From contig JAJCYA010000033.1 in NCBI GenBank assembly GCA_029263095.1, positions 50,955 through 114,954 of the forward strand: a stretch of 64,000 nucleotides of DNA, read 5' to 3'. Made by a program: the position numbers and the translations under genes. Within the stretch, counting starts at the first letter, position 1. The number at the start of each line of letters is the position of its first letter. The notes under the pieces were generated by a model. It made no database searches. It was not told the DNA's origin and saw only the letters and a list, made by a program, of their open reading frames with translations. Below, one piece after another: positions 1 through 9,687 of this stretch. This DNA is from Acidimicrobiia bacterium. Lineage in GTDB: Bacteria; Actinomycetota; Acidimicrobiia; Spongiisociales; UBA11373.

Positions 1-625
1 TCGCCCCGTCGATCCGAGCCGATTCGATGATCGAAGATGGCAGCGAACCGATGTAGTTCCGCAACAGGTAGACGGCAAGAGGTAACCCGAACCCTGTATG
101 GGCCAACCACACCGCCATGTAAGTCCCGTTCAGTGGATGCGGGAACGGCGTCCCGATGCCGAAGAACTCACCGGAGGTGTAAAGCTTGAGGAGCGGGATC
201 AGTGCCATCTGGAGCGGAACCACCAGCAATCCCACCACGATCACGAACAGGATCTGACGACCCTTGAACTCCATCCACGAGAACGCGTACGACGCAAAGG
301 CGGCAATGGTGATCGGGATCACAGTCGCCGGGATAGTCACTGCCAGTGAGTTGAGAAATGCGTTCCCGAAGCCGCGGGCGTCGAGCACGCTCGAGTAGTG
401 ATCAAACGTCCACTGGCTCATCTGGAACGGCTTGGAGAACACCGTCCACCAGCCTTCGGCCTCGGTGATGGCCTTGATCCGGAACGACGACACCAACAAC
501 CCGACGGTGGGAATAAGCCAGAGGATGACGATGACTATGACCGCCACCTTGATCGGCCAGCGGTCCCAGAGCTTCTTGAAGAATCCGGGTTCGGCCGCCA
601 CCGGAGCCCCTACGCGCGCGGTCAT
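1..625 (-). CDS. Carbohydrate ABC transporter permease, MalG type (partial, C terminus off window)
   Basis: Inner-membrane permease of a sugar importer; it would pair with the MalF-type permease encoded just upstream. The translated N terminus reads MTARVGAPVAAEPGFFKKLW, followed by a first membrane helix rich in Val/Ile and a periplasmic stretch ending in a second helix. The start of the EAA cytoplasmic-loop motif (IIESARIDGA) is reached at the window edge, so roughly the last 70 residues are missing. The start is fixed by an ATGA overlap with the stop of the preceding permease gene. The exact sugar cannot be told from sequence. Confidence 0.9.
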   Translation of the reverse strand, partial: MTARVGAPVAAEPGFFKKLWDRWPIKVAVIVIVILWLIPTVGLLVSSFRIKAITEAEGWWTVFSKPFQMSQWTFDHYSSVLDARGFGNAFLNSLAVTIPATVIPITIAAFASYAFSWMEFKGRQILFVIVVGLLVVPLQMALIPLLKLYTSGEFFGIGTPFPHPLNGTYMAVWLAHTGFGLPLAVYLLRNYIGSLPSSIIESARIDGA

Positions 626-1764
626 CGGATCTCCTCCTCGGCGCGGAATCGTCTGACGTTGATGTACATCACCGGGATGATCGCTAAGAACAGCACGACC
701 GCGATCGCAGCGCCCCGACCGTTGTGACCGTTACGGAAGAACCACCGGATCATCCTTTCGGCAATCACCTCGGTACCGGTCTCACCGTTGGTCATGACGA
801 AGACGATGTCAAACACCTTCAAGACGCCTATCACCATGGTCGTCATCACAACCACGATCGTTGACATGATCGACGGAATCACGACCTGCCAGAAGACCTG
901 GAACTCGGATGCGCCGTCGATACGCGCCGCCTCAATGATGTCCTCAGGGACGGATTTGATGGCCGCAGACAGGATCACCATGGCAAACCCGGTCTGCATC
1001 CAGACCATGATCACCATCAGCATCAGGTTGTTCCACGGCTCCTGCGACAACCACGAAACCGGGTCGGCTCCGAAGGCCGTCCAAACCCCATTTAACAGAC
1101 CTGTCTGAGCTCCAAAGATCTTGAAGTCGAAGATGAAGGACCACACCACCGAAGCACCAACGAATGAGACTGCCATCGGCAGGAAGATGATCGACTTGGC
1201 GACGGCCTCGCCACGTCGCAGCTTGTCGACCAGTACTGCAAACCCGAGACCGATCGCCGCCGAAATAGTGGGGACCACGATGATCCAACCAAGAGTGTTT
1301 CGGATCGACCGCAGCATGCCGGCGTCGGTAAAGACGAACCCGTAGTTCTCCAACCCGTTAAAGCTCTCAGAGCGGGCATCGAGGAAGGACAGGTAGATGG
1401 TATTGATCGCCGGGTAGGCGAGAAAGATGGCCAGGATGACGAGTGCCGGCCCAACGAACACCCACGGCCGGATCGACTCCCGCCAGGACTCCGGCAGACG
1501 GTTGACCGTGAAGTCCATCCCCCAGTAGAGGATGAAAATCCCGACCACACCGACCAACACGGCAACGATGACGATGACAATCCGGTTGGCGTCTGCGTTG
1601 CGCAGCCACTCAAACGTCAGCCAAAGGGCCGTAAAGGCGACGACCGGCACCGCCACCGCCGCCAAGAACCGCACCAAACCGAGTCCCGCTCTGACTCCGA
1701 CACCCTCAGGAAGATTGTCGGTGCGGTCGTCGACTTTCGTTCCCGTGTCTTGGGCGTCGCTCAA
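622..1764 (-). CDS. Carbohydrate ABC transporter permease, MalF/AglF type
   Basis: A 380-residue inner-membrane permease. The N terminus is extended and has about three hydrophobic segments (residues 30-115) before the canonical permease core. The EAA loop is clear near residue 285 (EAARIDGASEFQVFWQVVIP), which is where the ATPase docks. The N-terminal extension resembles the alpha-glucoside AglF group more than minimal MalF, but that is only a guess at substrate. It is co-transcribed with the binding protein upstream (82-bp gap holding a strong hairpin) and the second permease downstream (ATGA overlap). No ATPase gene is seen; actinobacteria often share one MsiK-type ATPase between importers. 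Confidence 0.92.
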   Translation of the reverse strand: MSDAQDTGTKVDDRTDNLPEGVGVRAGLGLVRFLAAVAVPVVAFTALWLTFEWLRNADANRIVIVIVAVLVGVVGIFILYWGMDFTVNRLPESWRESIRPWVFVGPALVILAIFLAYPAINTIYLSFLDARSESFNGLENYGFVFTDAGMLRSIRNTLGWIIVVPTISAAIGLGFAVLVDKLRRGEAVAKSIIFLPMAVSFVGASVVWSFIFDFKIFGAQTGLLNGVWTAFGADPVSWLSQEPWNNLMLMVIMVWMQTGFAMVILSAAIKSVPEDIIEAARIDGASEFQVFWQVVIPSIMSTIVVVMTTMVIGVLKVFDIVFVMTNGETGTEVIAERMIRWFFRNGHNGRGAAIAVVLFLAIIPVMYINVRRFRAEEEIR

Positions 1765-1798
1765 AACTCATCCTCCCGTGGCGGCATCCTAGACGCGA

Positions 1799-1826
1799 GA
1801 GAGGCGGCCCCGCTGGGCCGCCTCTC
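1799..1826 (-). promoter_or_regulatory. Intercistronic hairpin between binding-protein and permease genes
   Basis: A perfect 12-bp inverted repeat (gagaggcggccc / gggccgcctctc) with a 4-nt loop lies in the 82-bp gap. No T-run follows on either strand, so it is unlikely to be an efficient terminator. In this position such stems usually protect the 3' end of the binding-protein mRNA or attenuate read-through, giving more binding protein than permease. Confidence 0.6.
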
Positions 1827-1846
1827 CACGCACTAGATGTGTCTAT

Positions 1847-3160
1847 CTAACCGGTCGGCCAGCTGTCCTCGATGTTCTGGAACACCTCGGCCATCGGCGT
1901 ACCGCGCATCCACTCGTTCATGCCGGTCCAGAAGGAGCCAGCACCAACCTCCGAAGGCATCAGGTCCGAAGCATCGAACCGGGCACCACCGCTCTTGAGA
2001 GCGTCGACGATCGATCCGGAGATCGTGCCGACGATCGGGTCGGAATAGCAGTCGGTACCCACGCCGGTGTTCGGCGAGATCCGCTGCACACCTTCCTGCG
2101 AACCCATCTCGCACTGCGTCTCTACTGAGATGAAGTCGTTGATGAAGGCACGCACGGCCGGGGTGTCGTTGAACACCGCTCCGAGCTCACCTGCGATGAG
2201 CGAGCCCTTCACGCCCGGATCGATGTCCGGGAACGGGAAGAGGTCGATATCGGTGCCAACTGCCGTCCCCTCGGGGAAGAAGCTGACGATGAAGCTCGCC
2301 TGGCGGTGCATGAGGCACCCTGGCGGGTCGGCGACCATCGGATCCGGAGAATCACGGAAGTCGACGTCCGGGATGTTCTCGGCGCCACCGAGGACGTAGC
2401 CCTCTGCGCCCCAGATCGACTCAAAGACCTCACCGGCACGGAGCACGTCGGGATCGTTGAATGGGATCTCGTGAGAAACCCACTGGTCGTACACATCGGC
2501 GCCCGCGGTGCGGAGCATGATGTCTTCCATCCAGTCCGTTGCCGGCCAACCAGTGGCGGCGTCGGATCCGGTACCGATGCACAACGGCGTATAACCGTCG
2601 TCCAGCATTTGGTCTGCCAGCGCGGTCCACTCATCCAATGTGCCAGGAGTGTCGTACCCCTCTGCTTCGAAGACTGGCTTGTTGTACCAAACCAGGCTCT
2701 TCGAATTCACATTGGTCGGAATGCCGTAGTGCTTGCCCTCAAACTCACCGAGTGAGAGCAGATAGGAGCCAAACGTGGCCTCCAAGTCGGCAATGTCAAA
2801 GCCAAGATCTTCGAGCGCTATCGCGTTACCGAGCTCTGCCTGTTCGACAACAGCTCCGGGCTGCGGATACAACGCCACGTCGGGCGGGTTGCCACCCTCG
2901 ACACGGATCTTGATCTGCTCTTCGAACGACTCAGAGCCCTCGTAGAAGGCCTCGGCGCCGGTTACGGCGTTGAAACCAGCTTCGATCACGGCATTGACGG
3001 CGTCGCCCTCGACGCTCGTAAAGGCACCGAAAACCGAAATGGCCTCTCCTTCGAACTGGCCGGCAGCAAGCGTTGTGGCCGCGTCATCGTCGTCATCGCC
3101 ACAGGCGACCACGACCAGTGCGAACACTGCGAGCAGCGCGAGCCACTTCATACGTTTCAT
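1847..3160 (-). CDS. ABC transporter extracellular solute-binding lipoprotein (family 1, sugar)
   Basis: A 437-residue secreted lipoprotein. It has a short basic N terminus (MKRMK), a hydrophobic core and a lipobox VVVAC followed by a run of Asp, so Cys20 would be lipidated. The body shows features of family 1 sugar-binding proteins, for example residues near 145 (YGIPTNVNSKSLVWYNKPVF). The start is supported by a GGAGG element 9 nt upstream. As the first gene of the importer operon it would capture the substrate for the two permeases. The ligand is unknown. Confidence 0.93.
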   Translation of the reverse strand: MKRMKWLALLAVFALVVVACGDDDDDAATTLAAGQFEGEAISVFGAFTSVEGDAVNAVIEAGFNAVTGAEAFYEGSESFEEQIKIRVEGGNPPDVALYPQPGAVVEQAELGNAIALEDLGFDIADLEATFGSYLLSLGEFEGKHYGIPTNVNSKSLVWYNKPVFEAEGYDTPGTLDEWTALADQMLDDGYTPLCIGTGSDAATGWPATDWMEDIMLRTAGADVYDQWVSHEIPFNDPDVLRAGEVFESIWGAEGYVLGGAENIPDVDFRDSPDPMVADPPGCLMHRQASFIVSFFPEGTAVGTDIDLFPFPDIDPGVKGSLIAGELGAVFNDTPAVRAFINDFISVETQCEMGSQEGVQRISPNTGVGTDCYSDPIVGTISGSIVDALKSGGARFDASDLMPSEVGAGSFWTGMNEWMRGTPMAEVFQNIEDSWPTG

Positions 3161-3271
3161 TTAGAATTTCCTCCCGGAAATGGCTAACCAGAGTCGGGGA
3201 CCAAGTGGAACACTCGACCCGACCCAGTAATTCATGGTACCGCGAGAAAACAGCTGGTGTACCGCCGAAGG

Positions 3272-4396
3272 TCACACCCGAGCTTCACGACGGAGACTCC
3301 AACCCGCCGTCGCGTAGCCGCCGAGACCCACCACCAGCGCCGCGAGATAGACGAGAGTGGCGATAAGCGGCAACAACCACATCGCTCCTCTCCACACAAC
3401 CGCACCGGCCACCAGAGCCGCCGCGACGCCACCGTTGCCATGCAATATCAGGCCGCCGAAGCGGGTGACGGCGGGGATCGGCCCCAACACCAATGCCAGT
3501 AGCCACGCGAGAAGCACGAAGAGAGCAACGGGGATCCCGACCAACGTGAGGAACAGCGGAGCCGCCACAAGGGGTGGTGTCACGACGAGACCGAGTCCGA
3601 TCAACCCGGACCGCACCGGACGATCTTCGACTACCCGCACCGCTCGCTCCGAAGTGGACCGGAAGGTCCACGATGCAGCGAGACCAGCCACGATCAAGGC
3701 GAACAAGCTGAGCACCGACACGGCACGGGTCACCGCCTTGGCCCACACCGGCGCCAGGACGGTACGCCTGGTGAACTGCCCATCGATGATGACACCGTCG
3801 GCGACCGTGGCATCGTCCGACGCCCGGTAGAGGACATCACCGAGAACCCTGGCACCCGCTCCAAAGGTCAGCGAATCCACCTTTGCAAGGATGTCGCGCC
3901 CAATCTCGCCGTCAATACCGAGGCGAATTGCCTGCAATCTGAGATCGCGACCCACCGATCCCGAGATCAGCGCTTCGCCTCCTATGAGCAGAACGTCACG
4001 TCCCACCGACCCGGCCAGGTCGGCTTCGACCACAAACGCGGCCACATCGTCCCCGACCGATCCGTCCACTCCAAGCCTGATGGCGGCGACGCGCACGGCG
4101 CCGTCCACATCGCCGGTGACGTCTACCCGACCCCCGATCAGAGCGTTCACATCGCCCTCAACCGAACCGGTGATCCTGAGTTCGTTGCTGATCGCAAACA
4201 CGTCGCCGCGAACCGTGCCCTCGATGCTCACGAGGTTGCCGATGGCGTAGAGGTCCTCGGTGAGGACATCTCCTTCAGGAATGATGATTCGCCCGGTAAC
4301 GCGCAGACTTCCCAACGTCAAGGGCAGAGCCGCCAGAGCTATGAGACCAACACCTAGAACCCGGCGCGGAGTTCCAACGCGTTTCATCGGTGTCAC
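3272..4396 (-). CDS. Bactofilin-like polymer-forming protein with C-terminal membrane helices
   Basis: A 374-residue protein. An N-terminal signal or anchor helix is followed by residues 35-210 made of short repeats of the type G.VxGDV/GSVGRD, as in bactofilin and polymer-forming cytoskeletal beta-helices. A C-terminal region with about four hydrophobic segments (residues 220-365) follows. Bactofilins are usually cytosolic and lack such helices; here the repeats would face the outside if the N-terminal helix is a signal. The gene starts 28 bp after the nuoN stop on the same strand, with no terminator visible between them. The start could be GTG at 4396 or ATG at 4387. Function is unknown. Confidence 0.75.
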   Translation of the reverse strand: MTPMKRVGTPRRVLGVGLIALAALPLTLGSLRVTGRIIIPEGDVLTEDLYAIGNLVSIEGTVRGDVFAISNELRITGSVEGDVNALIGGRVDVTGDVDGAVRVAAIRLGVDGSVGDDVAAFVVEADLAGSVGRDVLLIGGEALISGSVGRDLRLQAIRLGIDGEIGRDILAKVDSLTFGAGARVLGDVLYRASDDATVADGVIIDGQFTRRTVLAPVWAKAVTRAVSVLSLFALIVAGLAASWTFRSTSERAVRVVEDRPVRSGLIGLGLVVTPPLVAAPLFLTLVGIPVALFVLLAWLLALVLGPIPAVTRFGGLILHGNGGVAAALVAGAVVWRGAMWLLPLIATLVYLAALVVGLGGYATAGWSLRREARV

Positions 4397-4423
4397 CGCC
4401 GAGAAGCTAGGTAGGAAAATGGA

Positions 4424-5866
4424 TCAGAGGGGGATCGCTGCACGGACCCAGTCCAGCAGAGGCCAGGGGACAAAGCCGACCACAACCGTCACCAGCGCGG
4501 TGACGCTCACGGCGACACCCGCACCGAGCGGCACTCGCGGTGCCGGAACACCTTCCGCCGAAGGCTGCATGTACATGAGAACAATTACCCGCAGGTAGAA
4601 GAACAGGCCACCCACAGCCGCCACCAACCCAAGGATGACCAGCCACAGGTAGTCGGCGTCGATGGCGGCGCGGAACACCGCGGCCTTGCCGACAAACCCA
4701 GCAGTGAGTGGGATCCCCGCCATCGCCAACATGAACAGCGCCATGGCAGCCGCCAACATCGGCGAGCGAATGGCCAGACCGGTGAAGTCGGAGAGCGGAG
4801 ACTTGCCGGTGAGGGCACCCGAGACCACGGAGGCGATGGCGAACGCCCCCACCACCTGCAGCGAGTAGGTCGCGACGTAGAACCACATATCAGCCACGCC
4901 TGCCGGTCCGGCTACCAGCGCGGTCATGATGAATCCGGCGTGAGCTACCGACGAGTAGGCGAGCATCCTCTTCAGGTCGGTCTGCGCGATGGCGAACAGG
5001 GTCCCGATGACCACCGACATGGCGGAGATCACCGCGATCGCAGGCGCCCAATCATCGATGTAGCCCCCCAGAGGGACAACAAGCACTCGGGCCAAGGCGG
5101 CGAACCCGGCGATCTTGGCTCCGGCCGCCAAGAACCCGGTGACACCACCCGGAGCACCCTGGTAGACGTCGGGAGCCCACACATGGAATGGGGCCGCCGA
5201 GACCTTGAAGCTCAACCCGACCAAGAGCAGCGCTATCCCGGCGAGCAGGACTCCCGGTCGCAGGATCAACGTCGCATCGAGGAAAGACTGTGCGCCGTAC
5301 ATCGAAGTCGTCCCGGTCGCAGCAAAGACGAGAGCGACGCCATAGAGGAACACCGCCGAAGCAAGAGCACCGAGCAAGAAGTACTTGAGGGCAGCCTCAT
5401 CTGCACCGTCTCCCTTGCGGGAGAATCCGGCGAGAACGTACAGGCTGATCGAAAACACTTCGAGCGCGATGAACAGCAGGACGAGATCCGCCGAGGCCGC
5501 CATGAGATGAGCGCCCGAGGCCGCAACCATTGCCAGCGCTACGAATTCGGCACCCCTCTTGCCTACTCCTCTCACCAACTGCCATCCGGCCATCACCCCG
5601 AGTCCGGCAACAGGGAAGATCACCATCCCGGCGAACGACGAGAAACCATCGACGGACAGCATGCCCGAGTAGAAGAGCTCTCCGTCGGCACCTCGATGCT
5701 CGACCCATTGCCACACCGAAGCCGTCGTCGCACCGATGAAGCCCAGCGCAGCGGCGAAACCCCACCAGCGGTGGCCGACCTTGAAGGTGACGTCCACCAT
5801 GAGCAGCAAGACCACGGCCGCGACGATCGCAACCGTGGGGGCAACGGCCAAGAAGTCCAGGTTCAT
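4424..5866 (-). CDS. nuoN: NADH-quinone oxidoreductase subunit N
   Basis: A 480-residue antiporter-like membrane subunit of complex I, one of three proton-pumping subunits. Typical motifs include the DLKRMLAYSSVAHAGFI stretch and the helix-7/8 region with SAAPFHVWAPDVYQGAP. The start was set to the ATG at 5866 because GGAGGT lies 6 nt upstream; an in-frame codon at 5905 gives an unlikely N-terminal extension. It is the last gene of the nuoA-N operon, separated from nuoM by a 109-bp gap, unlike the tight overlaps elsewhere in the operon. Confidence 0.95.
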   Translation of the reverse strand: MNLDFLAVAPTVAIVAAVVLLLMVDVTFKVGHRWWGFAAALGFIGATTASVWQWVEHRGADGELFYSGMLSVDGFSSFAGMVIFPVAGLGVMAGWQLVRGVGKRGAEFVALAMVAASGAHLMAASADLVLLFIALEVFSISLYVLAGFSRKGDGADEAALKYFLLGALASAVFLYGVALVFAATGTTSMYGAQSFLDATLILRPGVLLAGIALLLVGLSFKVSAAPFHVWAPDVYQGAPGGVTGFLAAGAKIAGFAALARVLVVPLGGYIDDWAPAIAVISAMSVVIGTLFAIAQTDLKRMLAYSSVAHAGFIMTALVAGPAGVADMWFYVATYSLQVVGAFAIASVVSGALTGKSPLSDFTGLAIRSPMLAAAMALFMLAMAGIPLTAGFVGKAAVFRAAIDADYLWLVILGLVAAVGGLFFYLRVIVLMYMQPSAEGVPAPRVPLGAGVAVSVTALVTVVVGFVPWPLLDWVRAAIPL

Positions 5867-5975
5867 CGAATCACCTCCGGTGCTCCAATGAACAGGGGCC
5901 GGCAATCAGCCACCGGCAAGAACGCTCTCGGGCCGTACTGAGGGCAGAAGACCGGGGGCTGCAAGCTCTCATTGA

Positions 5976-7511
5976 TCACTCCCCCACCTCCACGGCAATA
6001 TCTGTAGTGCTCCCGAACTCCGGAACGACGTAGTCGGTCTTCTCCTCGATCCTCTCGAGTACGGCATCTACCGAGGGCTCAATGATGTCGAGTGCCGGCT
6101 TGGGGTACACGCCGAGGAACACGATCAACACGGCCATCGGGACGATGATGACCTTCTCCCTGAGATTCAGATCGCCTAGGCCCCGGTTGGCCTCGACCGT
6201 GATCTCCCCCGTAAACATGCGCTGATAGGCCCACAAGAGGTACACCGCGGCCAGGACCACCCCAAAGGCCGCCGCGACGGCGTACCCGGGCAGCGAGAGA
6301 TACGAGCCGATCAACACGAAGAACTCCCCGACGAAACCGTTCAGACCCGGGAGCCCGATCGAGGCGAATGCGGTAAACAGGAATGCTCCCGCAAACAGCG
6401 GCATCACAGATGCCAGACCGCCGAACTCGCTGATCTCGCGGGTGTGACGCCGCTCGTAGATCATCCCAACGAGGAGGAACAGCAAGCCGGTGGTGAGTCC
6501 ATGGTTGACCATCTGGATCACCCCGCCTTGGAGCCCCTGAGTGGTGAGGGCAAATACTCCGAGCACGACGAAACCGAGATGACTCACCGAGGAGTAGGCC
6601 ACCAGCCGTTTGATATCGGTCTGGACGATGGCGACGATCGCGCCGTAGAGGATCCCGATGACTGCCAGCACCGCCAGCACCGGAACGAGGTCGACCGACG
6701 CCTCTGGGAACAGGGTCAGGTTGAACCGCAACAGGCCATAGGCCCCGAGCTTCAGCAGCACGCCCGCCAGGATCACGGATCCAGCGGTCGGTGCCTCAAC
6801 ATGGGCGTCGGGGAGCCAGGTGTGGAACGGGAATATTGGAACCTTGATGGCAAACGAGAGCCCAAAGGCACCAAAGAGCCAGAACTGAGCGGTTCGCGTC
6901 AGATCGGCTCCGAGGAGCTCTACGAAGTCGAATGTCGGACCGCCCAACTGGTCTGATACGAGGAAGCCCAAAGAGAGGATTCCGGCAAACATCAGCGCCG
7001 AACCGAACGCCGTATATAGGAAGAACTTCACAGCGGCATGGATCCGGCGTTCGTCTCCCCAAATGCCGATGATGAAGTACATCGGGACCAGCATCGCCTC
7101 CCAGAAGATGAAGAAAACCAGCAGGTCGAGCGCCAGGAACACCCCTGTGATCCCGGCCTGGAGGAACAGCATCGAGGCCATGTACTGCCGCACCCGATGC
7201 GTCACAGATGTAGATGCGAGCAAGGCGATCGGGAACAGGAACGCGGTCAGCACCACCAGGAGTAACGAGATCCCATCGACGCCTAGGTGCCACCCGACCC
7301 CCCACGGCTCGTGCCACGTGGACTTCTCGACGAACTGGAACCCGGCCTCACCCGACTCGAATTCGAACAACAGCCACACCGCACCGCCAAGCGTCACTAG
7401 CGAGGAGGTGATCGACAGCGGCAGCGCCAGCTCGTCCCTCCTTACCAGAAGCACGCCCAGCCCACCCGCGACCGGGAGAGCGATGAGTGCAGACAGGATC
7501 GGGAAGTCCAT
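5976..7511 (-). CDS. nuoM: NADH-quinone oxidoreductase subunit M
   Basis: A 511-residue antiporter-like membrane subunit of complex I. The quinone/proton-channel motifs are present: the WLPDAHVEAPT loop and the QTDIKRLVAYSSVSHLGFV helix. The ATG at 7511 shares its A with the nuoL stop (TGATG), and the residues after it (MDFPILSALIALPVAGG) begin a normal first helix, so a longer in-frame start upstream was rejected. It has the usual family length. Confidence 0.95.
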   Translation of the reverse strand: MDFPILSALIALPVAGGLGVLLVRRDELALPLSITSSLVTLGGAVWLLFEFESGEAGFQFVEKSTWHEPWGVGWHLGVDGISLLLVVLTAFLFPIALLASTSVTHRVRQYMASMLFLQAGITGVFLALDLLVFFIFWEAMLVPMYFIIGIWGDERRIHAAVKFFLYTAFGSALMFAGILSLGFLVSDQLGGPTFDFVELLGADLTRTAQFWLFGAFGLSFAIKVPIFPFHTWLPDAHVEAPTAGSVILAGVLLKLGAYGLLRFNLTLFPEASVDLVPVLAVLAVIGILYGAIVAIVQTDIKRLVAYSSVSHLGFVVLGVFALTTQGLQGGVIQMVNHGLTTGLLFLLVGMIYERRHTREISEFGGLASVMPLFAGAFLFTAFASIGLPGLNGFVGEFFVLIGSYLSLPGYAVAAAFGVVLAAVYLLWAYQRMFTGEITVEANRGLGDLNLREKVIIVPMAVLIVFLGVYPKPALDIIEPSVDAVLERIEEKTDYVVPEFGSTTDIAVEVGE

Positions 7512-9382
7512 CACAGTCCACCTCTGGAGAGGAACCAAACGAGCAGACCCACTGCACCGGCCACGACCGCCAGGCCGTAGCTCCGCACGAATCCGGTCTG
7601 GAGCGGCCGCAACCATCCTCCGACACGTCGGGTGAGAGATCCGACGCCCTCGACCGCACCGTCGATGCCGCGGACATCGAACCTAAACGCCAACCAAGCC
7701 GCTCCGAGTTTGCCGCCCCTGGCGAACACACCGGCGTACATGTCGTCGATGTAGTAGCCGTTGTTGAGCAGTCTCCACCCGGTTCCATCTTCGGCCGGCA
7801 CCCGATCCCGGTACCGGAAGATGGCTGCCCCGATACCGATGATTCCTGCCGCGACGGACACCGCGGCCAAGATCCAAGCCACCGAGCCCTCAGGTGCATG
7901 AGCCAGATGGACCGCCTCGAAGACCGGCTCCAGGAAATGTTCCAGGGTGAGCTTGAAGGGCGTGTTCACGAGCCCGCCAACGACCGACAGCCCCGCCAAC
8001 ACGACTAGAGGAATAGTCATCAGTTTGGGGGACTCGTGTGGCTGAATTCCTTCATCCCAACGCGGTTCGCCAAAGAATGTGAGCCACATCATCCGCGTCA
8101 TATAGAACGCGGTGAGAAGGGCGGTGGCGAGACCGACCCCCCACAGCACCTGCCACAGACCGCCACGCTCGAAAACGACACCCAGGATCTCGTCCTTCGA
8201 CCAGAAACCGGCCAGCGGAGGCATGCCCGAGATGGCAAGCCAGGCGATCGCCATCGTGATAAACGTGACAGGCATCTTCTTGGCGAGACCACCCATCTTG
8301 TGCATGTCCTGCTCATCGGACATCCCGTGGATGACCGAGCCCGCCCCGAGGAACAACAGCGCCTTGAAGAACGCATGGGTCATCAGATGGAATATGCCGG
8401 CCACGTAAGCGGCGGCTCCGACGGCCATGAACATGTAGCCCAACTGGCTGATCGTCGAGTAGGCGAGCACCCGTTTGATGTCCCGTTGAGACATGGCGAT
8501 TGTCGCCGCGAACAACGCTGTTGCCGCACCGACGATGGCGACGGTGGCAGCGGCAATCGGAGCAACCTCGAAGATGGCGCCGGTCCTGGCAACCATGTAG
8601 ACGCCGGCGGTGACCATCGTCGCGGCGTGGATGAGGGCAGAGACCGGAGTCGGGCCTTCCATCGCATCGGGGAGCCAGACGTACAGCGGGAGCTGGGCCG
8701 ACTTACCTGCTGCGCCCACCAGCAACAGCAAGGCAATCGCCGTCGCCATCGCACCGGTCAGCTCGCCGTTGTGCGCACCATCGAACACGGTGTCGAAACC
8801 AAGCGATCCAAACACCGAGAAGATCAGCATGAGGGCCACGATGAAGCCGACGTCGCCGACACGGTTGACCACGAACGCCTTCTTGCCGGCCGCAGCTGCT
8901 GTATCCCGCTCGAACCAGAACGAGATGAGCAGGTAAGACGAAAGGCCGACCAACTCCCACCCCACGAAGAGCAGAGCGAAGTTGTTTGCCAACACCAGAA
9001 TCAGCATCGAGGTGATAAACAGGTTCAGGTAGGCAAAGAAGCGCCCGAACCGGGCGTCACCATGCATGTACCCGATCGAGTACAAGTGGATCAGCGAACC
9101 GACTCCGGTCACAACGAGAGTCATGAGGGTCGAAAGCTGATCCCACCGCAACTCCGCCTCGACGCCGAACGCTGGGAGCCACTCGAACCAGCGAACCGTT
9201 TCGACAGAACCCTCCCCCGAGAAGAGATCGAGCGCCAACACGAGTGCGATCACGAACGACCCGGCGACGGCCACAGTGGCCACGATGCCGGCGCCGGGTT
9301 CGCCGATCCTCCTGCCGAAGGCGAAGAGGATCAACATCCCGATCAGCGGGAGGAGAACGATGAGGGAGAGAGCCAGGTCCAT
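7511..9382 (-). CDS. nuoL: NADH-quinone oxidoreductase subunit L
   Basis: A 623-residue, largest antiporter-like subunit of complex I, ending in the C-terminal region that forms the long lateral helix along the membrane arm. Diagnostic motifs are WLPDAMEGPTPVSALIHAAT and QRDIKRVLAYSTISQLGYM. The start is fixed by TGATG coupling to the nuoK stop. Length and motif spacing are normal. Confidence 0.96.
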   Translation of the reverse strand: MDLALSLIVLLPLIGMLILFAFGRRIGEPGAGIVATVAVAGSFVIALVLALDLFSGEGSVETVRWFEWLPAFGVEAELRWDQLSTLMTLVVTGVGSLIHLYSIGYMHGDARFGRFFAYLNLFITSMLILVLANNFALLFVGWELVGLSSYLLISFWFERDTAAAAGKKAFVVNRVGDVGFIVALMLIFSVFGSLGFDTVFDGAHNGELTGAMATAIALLLLVGAAGKSAQLPLYVWLPDAMEGPTPVSALIHAATMVTAGVYMVARTGAIFEVAPIAAATVAIVGAATALFAATIAMSQRDIKRVLAYSTISQLGYMFMAVGAAAYVAGIFHLMTHAFFKALLFLGAGSVIHGMSDEQDMHKMGGLAKKMPVTFITMAIAWLAISGMPPLAGFWSKDEILGVVFERGGLWQVLWGVGLATALLTAFYMTRMMWLTFFGEPRWDEGIQPHESPKLMTIPLVVLAGLSVVGGLVNTPFKLTLEHFLEPVFEAVHLAHAPEGSVAWILAAVSVAAGIIGIGAAIFRYRDRVPAEDGTGWRLLNNGYYIDDMYAGVFARGGKLGAAWLAFRFDVRGIDGAVEGVGSLTRRVGGWLRPLQTGFVRSYGLAVVAGAVGLLVWFLSRGGL

Positions 9383-9687
9383 CAGCCCCGCAACTCCGAT
9401 AACTCGTCGACCGAGGCCGTCTGCCTGCGCCTAAAGACGGCAACGATGATCGCCAGCCCAACAACGACTTCCGCCGCGGCTACGACCATCACAAAGAACA
9501 CCGCCACCTGGCCATCGAGCACATTCAGCTCACGACCGGCAGCCACAAACGTGAGGTTGACGGCATTGAGCATCAGCTCCACCGACATGAACATCACAAG
9601 AGCATTGCGCCGCAGCAGGATCCCGCCTGTTCCGATGACGAACAGCACCGCCGCAAGAGCCATGTACCAACCCGGTGTCACGGTCAT
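9382..9687 (-). CDS. nuoK: NADH-quinone oxidoreductase subunit K
   Basis: A 101-residue subunit with three membrane helices. The conserved buried Glu positions used in proton transfer are visible in the second helix ([15 protein letters not shown]) and the third ([19 protein letters not shown]). It overlaps nuoJ by 4 nt (ATGA) and nuoL by 1 nt. Confidence 0.95.
   Translation of the reverse strand: MTVTPGWYMALAAVLFVIGTGGILLRRNALVMFMSVELMLNAVNLTFVAAGRELNVLDGQVAVFFVMVVAAAEVVVGLAIIVAVFRRRQTASVDELSELRG

Noticed and set aside
4940..5941. 333-codon plus-strand frame
   Set aside because: Antisense to nuoN, charged low-complexity translation.
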